This document shows, in pieces, positions 59,635-64,000 of a stretch of DNA of 64,000 nucleotides. A program made the translations under genes and the position numbers. Origin of the DNA: Mesorhizobium sp. M1E.F.Ca.ET.045.02.1.1 (GTDB lineage Bacteria > Pseudomonadota > Alphaproteobacteria > Rhizobiales > Rhizobiaceae); assembly GCF_003952485.1 (NCBI RefSeq), contig NZ_CP034447.1, positions 930,001-994,000 on the forward strand, written 5' to 3'. The stretch's first letter is position 1; each line of letters opens with the position of its first letter. The notes below the pieces were generated by a model that had not been told where the DNA came from, made no database searches, and saw only the letters and a list, made by a program, of their open reading frames with translations.

Positions 59635-60022
59635 CCACCTCGCTGATCAAGATTTATCGGAAACTGTCTCAACAGCCACCGTGCTGGAAACCCCGCCGCA
59701 AGCCCATTAAAGCGCGTCGAAATGGATACAGTCGACGCGCTTTAAGTTTTGTTTTGATGCATGTCGTTCCCCCAAAACCGCTGTGCACTTTTGGGCGATA
59801 TGCATTAGCCTCCCTGAATGTTAAGTCTGTAACAGTTCCTCCCGCCCGAGGCATCGTACCGAAACAAAACTGGTTCACACCCTCGTTCACACATCCTGGA
59901 GGAATAGGCCACGATCCGGCAGCGTTAGGAACAGGCCCGGGGCGTGGCATTTTGACCGGTTTGGTCCGGTGGACGCGCATCAGGCCGGTGACTATGATCC
60001 GGCGCAAAATTGGGAAGCCGAC
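59635..60022. other. intergenic region upstream of hemA
   Basis: About 390 bases containing the family 1 repeat at 59707-59808 and then the hemA leader. A direct repeat TTCACAC occurs twice (about 59873-59890). No Fnr-type TTGAT-N4-ATCAA box was seen. Promoters of galE and hemA both lie here. Confidence 0.45.
59707..59808. repeat. double-palindrome intergenic repeat, family 1, copy D
   Basis: TTAAAGCGCGTCGA ... TCGACGCGCTTTAA forms the first palindrome, and GCATGTCG ... CGATATGCATTAG the second, with CCCAAAA/TTTTGGG inside. Same architecture as copies A and B, with divergent inner sequence. Confidence 0.78.
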
Positions 60023-61300
60023 ATGAATTACCAGCGGTTCTTCGAAGACGCGATCGACCAGCTCCATGCGGAGCGGCGCTACCGGGTTTTCGCCGATCTC
60101 GAACGCATCGTGGGCAAGTTCCCGCGCGCCATCTGGCGCTCGAACGGCCGCGCCCAGGAAATCACCGTCTGGTGCTCCAACGACTATCTCGGCATGGGCC
60201 AGAACGGCGATGTGATTACCGCCTTCCAGACCGCGGCCGGCAAGATGGGCTCGGGCGCCGGCGGCACCCGCAACATCTCCGGCACCTCCAACCCGCTGGT
60301 CGAGCTCGAGCATGAGCTGGCCGACCTGCACGACAAGGAAGCGGCGCTGGTCTTCACCTCCGGCTTCGTTTCCAACGAGGCCTCGATCTCGACCATTGCC
60401 AGGCTCCTGCCCAACTGCCTGATCATCTCGGACGAGTTGAACCATGCCTCGATGATCGAGGGCGTGCGGCGCTCGGGCGCCGAGAAGAAGATCTTCCGCC
60501 ACAACGACGTCGCGCATCTGGAAAGCCTGCTGCAGGCGGCGGGCCGCGAGCGCGCCAAGCTGATCGTGTTCGAAAGCGTCTATTCGATGGACGGCGACAT
60601 CGCGCCGATCCGGCAGATCGTCGAGCTCGCCGAGCGCTACAACGCCATGACCTATATCGACGAGGTGCATGCGGTGGGCATGTACGGGGCGCGCGGCGGC
60701 GGCATCACCGAGCGCGAGGGGCTGGCCGACCGCATCGACATCATCGAGGGCACCTTGGCCAAGGCCTTCGGCACGCTGGGCGGCTACATCGCCGGCGCCA
60801 GCGCCGTCATCGACGCCGTGCGCTCCTATGCGCCGGGCTTCATCTTCACCACCGCGCTGCCGCCGGCGATCGCGGCGGCGGCCACCACCTCGATCCGGCA
60901 TCTGAAGCGCTCGCAGGCCGAGCGCGACGCGCAGCAGCGCCAGGCAGCCAGGACCAAGCAGGTGCTCGCCGCGGCCGGGCTGCCGGTGATGGAATCGGCC
61001 ACCCACATCGTGCCGGTGCTGGTCGGCGATCCGGAGCTGTGCAAGATGGCCAGCGACCGCCTGCTCGGCGTCCACGGCATCTACATCCAGCCGATCAACT
61101 ATCCGACGGTGCCGCGCGGCACCGAGCGGCTGCGCATCACGCCGACACCCTTCCATTCCGACGCGCTGATCGCCGAATTGCAGGACGCGCTGGTCGAGAC
61201 CTGGGATGCGCTCGGCATTCCCTATGCCACCTCAGGCCGTCCCGTCCTCGCCAAGAGCGACCGCATCGTTCCTTTGCTGGTGCCGAAGTCAGGCGGCTGA
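60023..61300 (+). CDS. hemA: 5-aminolevulinate synthase
   Basis: 425 residues, PLP enzyme condensing glycine and succinyl-CoA (C4 pathway typical of alphaproteobacteria). It shows [114 protein letters not shown], the PLP lysine motif [16 protein letters not shown], and [23 protein letters not shown]. The start at 60023 matches the family N-terminus; an open frame extends to 59969. Confidence 0.97.
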   Translation: MNYQRFFEDAIDQLHAERRYRVFADLERIVGKFPRAIWRSNGRAQEITVWCSNDYLGMGQNGDVITAFQTAAGKMGSGAGGTRNISGTSNPLVELEHELADLHDKEAALVFTSGFVSNEASISTIARLLPNCLIISDELNHASMIEGVRRSGAEKKIFRHNDVAHLESLLQAAGRERAKLIVFESVYSMDGDIAPIRQIVELAERYNAMTYIDEVHAVGMYGARGGGITEREGLADRIDIIEGTLAKAFGTLGGYIAGASAVIDAVRSYAPGFIFTTALPPAIAAAATTSIRHLKRSQAERDAQQRQAARTKQVLAAAGLPVMESATHIVPVLVGDPELCKMASDRLLGVHGIYIQPINYPTVPRGTERLRITPTPFHSDALIAELQDALVETWDALGIPYATSGRPVLAKSDRIVPLLVPKSGG

Positions 61301-61311
61301 AGCCGCCTGCC

Positions 61312-62478
61312 TCACACCGTCTTCATCCATTTCGCCAGGCGATTTGCCGCCTCCTCGAGCTGATCGAGGCGGCGGTGGAAGCATAGCCTGAGGAAGGCCT
61401 CGCCGCCGGGGCCGAAGGCCGTGCCGGGCGCCAGGCCGACATTGGCGTTGTCGACGATGTCGAAGGCGGCGGTGCGGGAATCGGTGATGCCGTCGACCGT
61501 GAAGAACAGATAGAAAGCGCCTTGCGGCACGGTGAAGCGTGCCTTGCCGGTGGCACCCAGGATATCGCAGACGAGATCGCGCGCAGCGCGTGCCCGTTCC
61601 ACTTGGCTCACGATGAAGCCGTCGCCCTCGTCAAGCGCTGCGACCGCGCCGCGTTGCATGAACTGAGCGACGCCGGAGGTCGAATACTGGATCAGGTTCT
61701 CGAACACCTGCTGCAGCGCGGGATGGGTCTTGATCCAGCCGACACGCCAGCCGGTCATCGCCCAGTTCTTGGAGAAGCTGTTGACGAACAGGATGCGGTC
61801 TTCGCCCGTGGCGACGTCGAGGAAGGACGGCGCCCGGCCATGGCCATAGTGGAACAGCGAATAGATCTCGTCGGCGATGATCCAGAGGTTCTTCGCGCGG
61901 GCGAGATCGAGGATCGCTTGAAGGGTCTCCCTGTCGGCGGTCCAGCCGGTCGGGTTTGACGGCGTGTTGATGAACAGCGCCTTGGTGCGCGGCGTGATGG
62001 CCGACGCGATCTTCTCGACATCGCAGGACCAGCCATTGCCGGACCGATCGAGCACGACCGCAACCGGGACGGCACCGGCGACCCCGGCGGCAGCAGCGAA
62101 ATTCGGCCAGGCCGGCGACAGATAGATCACTTCGTCGCCGCTGCCGGCAATCGCGTCGATGGCAAGTTGGATGGCATGCATGCCGGAAGCGGTGACGATG
62201 AACTCCTCCTCGGCGAAGTGCTTGCCGAAATGCCTGGCGTAATAGCGGGCGAGCGCCTGCCTGAGCTCGGGAATGCCCTTCTGCCAGGTGTAGAAGGTCT
62301 CGCCATTGGCGAGACCGCGGGCGGCGGCATCGCTGATGAAGGATGGCGTCGGCAGGTCACCCTCGCCGGCCCAGAGCGGGATCAGGCCTTCGCGCAGGCG
62401 GCCATGGTTGACGACGGCGACAATGCCGCTTTCGGGTGCGGCGCGGGCTTCGGCGCGCAGGGTCTGAATCAAGGTCAT
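61312..62478 (-). CDS. class I/II pyridoxal-phosphate aminotransferase
   Basis: 388 residues. Motifs of the aspartate-aminotransferase fold type I are LWAGEGDLPTPSFISDAAARGL, YTWQKGIPELRQALARYY, VTASGMHAIQLAIDAIAGSGDEVIYLSPAWPNF, FINTPSNPTGW, IIADEIYS and the PLP-lysine motif NSFSKNWAMTGWRVGW, then APGTAFGPGGEAFLRLCF with the substrate-carboxylate Arg. Exact substrate unknown; the sequence resembles broad aspartate/aromatic aminotransferases. Start ATG 62478 (MTLIQTLRAEARAAPESGI). Convergent with hemA, 11 bases apart. Confidence 0.88.
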   Translation of the reverse strand: MTLIQTLRAEARAAPESGIVAVVNHGRLREGLIPLWAGEGDLPTPSFISDAAARGLANGETFYTWQKGIPELRQALARYYARHFGKHFAEEEFIVTASGMHAIQLAIDAIAGSGDEVIYLSPAWPNFAAAAGVAGAVPVAVVLDRSGNGWSCDVEKIASAITPRTKALFINTPSNPTGWTADRETLQAILDLARAKNLWIIADEIYSLFHYGHGRAPSFLDVATGEDRILFVNSFSKNWAMTGWRVGWIKTHPALQQVFENLIQYSTSGVAQFMQRGAVAALDEGDGFIVSQVERARAARDLVCDILGATGKARFTVPQGAFYLFFTVDGITDSRTAAFDIVDNANVGLAPGTAFGPGGEAFLRLCFHRRLDQLEEAANRLAKWMKTV

Positions 62479-62526
62479 GGGCAAATCCGTGGTCGTCTTT
62501 TCCGCGCTCTTACCAGATCGCCGAAC

Positions 62527-62560
62527 AGAAAACCCCAGCCGCAAGCGGCCGGGGTTTTGG
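62527..62560. terminator. bidirectional terminator downstream of mscL
   Basis: AAAACCCCAGCCGC-AAG-CGGCCGGGGTTTT: stem of about 12 bp with an A tract on one side and a T tract on the other. It lies 20 bases past the mscL stop, between mscL and the aminotransferase gene start. Confidence 0.85.
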
Positions 62561-62579
62561 TCCAGAGTATCTGTAAGGG

Positions 62580-63002
62580 TTATTTCTTGGCGAGAAGGTC
62601 ACGGATTTCGGTCAGAAGCTGGACATCGGCCGGCGGCGGTGCCGCCGCAGCGGCGGGCTTCTCACGCTCCAAGCGCTTGCGCAGATTGTTCACGGCCTTG
62701 ACCATGAGGAAGATGATGAAGGCAAGGATCAGGAAGTTCAGCACAACGGTGATGAAGCTGCCATAGGCGAAAACGGCGCCTTCTTTCTTAGCGTCGGCCA
62801 GCGCAGCCGAATGGACGTTCGAGGACAAACCAAAGAAATAATTGTTGAAGTCCAGACCGCCGAAAATCGCCCCGACGATCGGCATGATGATGTCGTTGAC
62901 CAGCGAGTCGACGATCTTGCCGAAAGCAGCGCCTATGATGACGCCGACGGCCAAGTCCATCACATTGCCTTTGGAAATGAATTCCTGGAACTCTTTCAGC
63001 AT
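62580..63002 (-). CDS. mscL: large-conductance mechanosensitive channel
   Basis: 140 residues. N-terminal [46 protein letters not shown] is the S1 helix and first pore helix of MscL; the second membrane helix is at about 77-98 ([27 protein letters not shown]), followed by a charged cytoplasmic helix ending [11 protein letters not shown]. It protects against osmotic downshock. RBS AGGAGGG precedes ATG 63002. Confidence 0.96.
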   Translation of the reverse strand: MLKEFQEFISKGNVMDLAVGVIIGAAFGKIVDSLVNDIIMPIVGAIFGGLDFNNYFFGLSSNVHSAALADAKKEGAVFAYGSFITVVLNFLILAFIIFLMVKAVNNLRKRLEREKPAAAAAPPPADVQLLTEIRDLLAKK

Positions 63003-63239
63003 TCGACCCTCCTAGCCATGACCGGCCGCGCTGCCGCCCCGGCTCTCCGGCGCCGACCCAAGATCACAATAACAAAAACCCCCGGTTGCAAAACCGGAAA
63101 AAGGGCGAAATCCCGGTTTGTGTTTAAGCCGCGCCGTCAGGCACATATGCGGCGAAAGCCGCGATGGACTCGGGCTCCAAGCTGTGGTTGCGTCTAGCCG
63201 AACCGGTGTGGAGCATCGGTCAGGGAGGAAGTTCGAACC

Positions 63240-64000
63240 GTGCAAGGCTGGTTCGTCGTCATCATCGCGATCGCCTATGTGACGCTGCTTTTTGCCATCG
63301 CCAGCGTCGGCGATCGGCGCTCGGTGGCAGCCGGGCTCGGACGGGCGCGGCCCTTCATCTATGCGCTCAGCCTCGCCATCTACTGCACCTCCTGGACCTT
63401 TTTCGGCTCGGTCGGCCTCTCCTCCGAGCGTGGCCTCGAATTCCTCGGCATCTATACGGGACCGGTGCTGGTCTTCGTGTTCGGCTTCCCGCTGCTCAAC
63501 CGCATCGTACGGCTGGCGAAAAGCGAGAAGATCACCTCGATCGCCGACTTCCTCGGCGCCCGCTACGGCAAGAGCTTCATCGTCGCGGCGATCGCGACGC
63601 TGATCGCCACGATCGGCGCCGTGCCCTATATCGCGCTGCAGCTGAAGGCGATCTCAGGCTCGGTCAGCCTGATGATCGAACACTATACCGGATCGCCGCC
63701 TTCCTTCGATCCGTTCGTCAGCGACATCTCGCTGGTGGTCGCGATGCTGCTTGCGCTGTTTGCGGTGCTGTTCGGCACACGCCACGCCGACGCCACCGAG
63801 CACCAGGATGGGCTGGTGCTGGCGGTGGCGGTCGAAACCGTGGTCAAGCTCGCCGCTTTCCTCGCCATCGGCCTGATGGTGACCTTCCTCATCTTCGGCG
63901 GCCCCGGCGACATGCTGGCGACGCTCGCCGCAAATGCCGAGGTGCGCGAGGCCATGGGCTACAACACCTCTCTGGCCACCTGGCTGGTGCTGACAACCTT
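63240..64000 (+). CDS. sodium/solute-symporter-like sensor histidine kinase, N-terminal part (partial)
   Basis: Starts GTG 63240 (RBS AGGGAGGAAG) and is open to the right edge, 253 codons. The visible part is the multi-helix SSS-like domain: QGWFVVIIAIAYVTLLFAIAS, FIYALSLAIYCTSWTFFGSVG, GIYTGPVLVFVFGFPLLNRIVRLAK, ITSIADFLGARYGKS and TLIATIGAVPYIALQLKAISG. This layout is typical of CbrA-like and related kinases, in which the symporter domain is followed by PAS and histidine-kinase domains. The kinase part is outside the window, so a plain symporter cannot be excluded, although AIYCTSWTFFGSVG and KITSIADFLGARYGKS are more like the kinases. Confidence 0.75.
   Translation, partial: MQGWFVVIIAIAYVTLLFAIASVGDRRSVAAGLGRARPFIYALSLAIYCTSWTFFGSVGLSSERGLEFLGIYTGPVLVFVFGFPLLNRIVRLAKSEKITSIADFLGARYGKSFIVAAIATLIATIGAVPYIALQLKAISGSVSLMIEHYTGSPPSFDPFVSDISLVVAMLLALFAVLFGTRHADATEHQDGLVLAVAVETVVKLAAFLAIGLMVTFLIFGGPGDMLATLAANAEVREAMGYNTSLATWLVLTT

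Noticed and set aside
59873..59890. Repeated TTCACAC upstream of hemA as a regulator site
   Set aside because: Only a 7-base direct repeat with no symmetry; too short to support a call.
59669..61156. 495-residue minus-strand frame opposite hemA
   Set aside because: Antisense shadow of a clear 5-aminolevulinate synthase.

Overview
The window looks like a chromosomal segment of a high-GC alphaproteobacterium of the order Rhizobiales, most likely Mesorhizobium or a close relative. The evidence is the gene content: a divergent dctA/dctBD dicarboxylate system with a sigma-54 promoter, rhaDI divergent from rhaRSTPQUK, an ALA-synthase type hemA, a short second FtsZ, and many mosaic palindromic intergenic repeats of the rhizobial kind. 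This assignment comes from gene order and sequence character, not from a search.

Layout. 1-4.2 kb (minus strand): an MscS-type channel with a C-terminal cyclic-nucleotide-binding domain (cut by the window edge), a frameshifted CACHE/HAMP/cyclase-like protein, a 37-residue membrane peptide, an EF-hand protein and a glycine-zipper lipoprotein. 4.8-8.2 kb: a decayed stretch with a frameshifted tartrate/D-malate dehydrogenase, a LivM::dehydrogenase deletion fusion, a truncated P-type ATPase and an ABC membrane domain without an ATPase. 8.4-19.65 kb: a complete selenocysteine island. selD is divergent from a selenoprotein formate dehydrogenase operon fdoGHI (UGA codon at 10229-10231 followed by a bSECIS-like hairpin), then fdhE, selA, a Sel1-repeat gene, selB and tRNA-Sec (anticodon UCA); selC lies inside the open 3' end of selB. 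19.8-24.8 kb: a hypothetical gene, a site-2 protease, FtsZ2 and a Nudix-like regulator. 24.8-28.3 kb: nadABC behind a near-perfect 20-bp-arm operator. 28.4-31.1 kb: small unknown genes, an RsuA/RluB-type pseudouridine synthase and a histidine phosphatase.

31.6-38.7 kb is the most unusual part. It appears lower in GC than its surroundings and encodes a 201-residue protein with a textbook double-glycine-type leader (ending Gly-Ala), a two-helix membrane protein, an HlyD-type adaptor, a C39-peptidase ABC exporter with all catalytic residues, and two M16 proteins, one with the HxxEH zinc site and one without it. I read this as an undescribed leader-dependent secretion and maturation system, possibly bacteriocin-like, with a heterodimeric M16 protease.

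38.8-64 kb is ordinary metabolism and transport: dctA/dctBD, gamma-glutamyltransferase, the rhamnose catabolic and ABC-transport locus, D-amino acid dehydrogenase, GalE/ExoB, hemA, an aminotransferase, MscL, and the start of a symporter-like sensor kinase that runs off the right edge. At least nine copies of three intergenic repeat families are scattered through the window. One of them supplies the start of rhaT and another supplies the stop codon of the selB reading frame.
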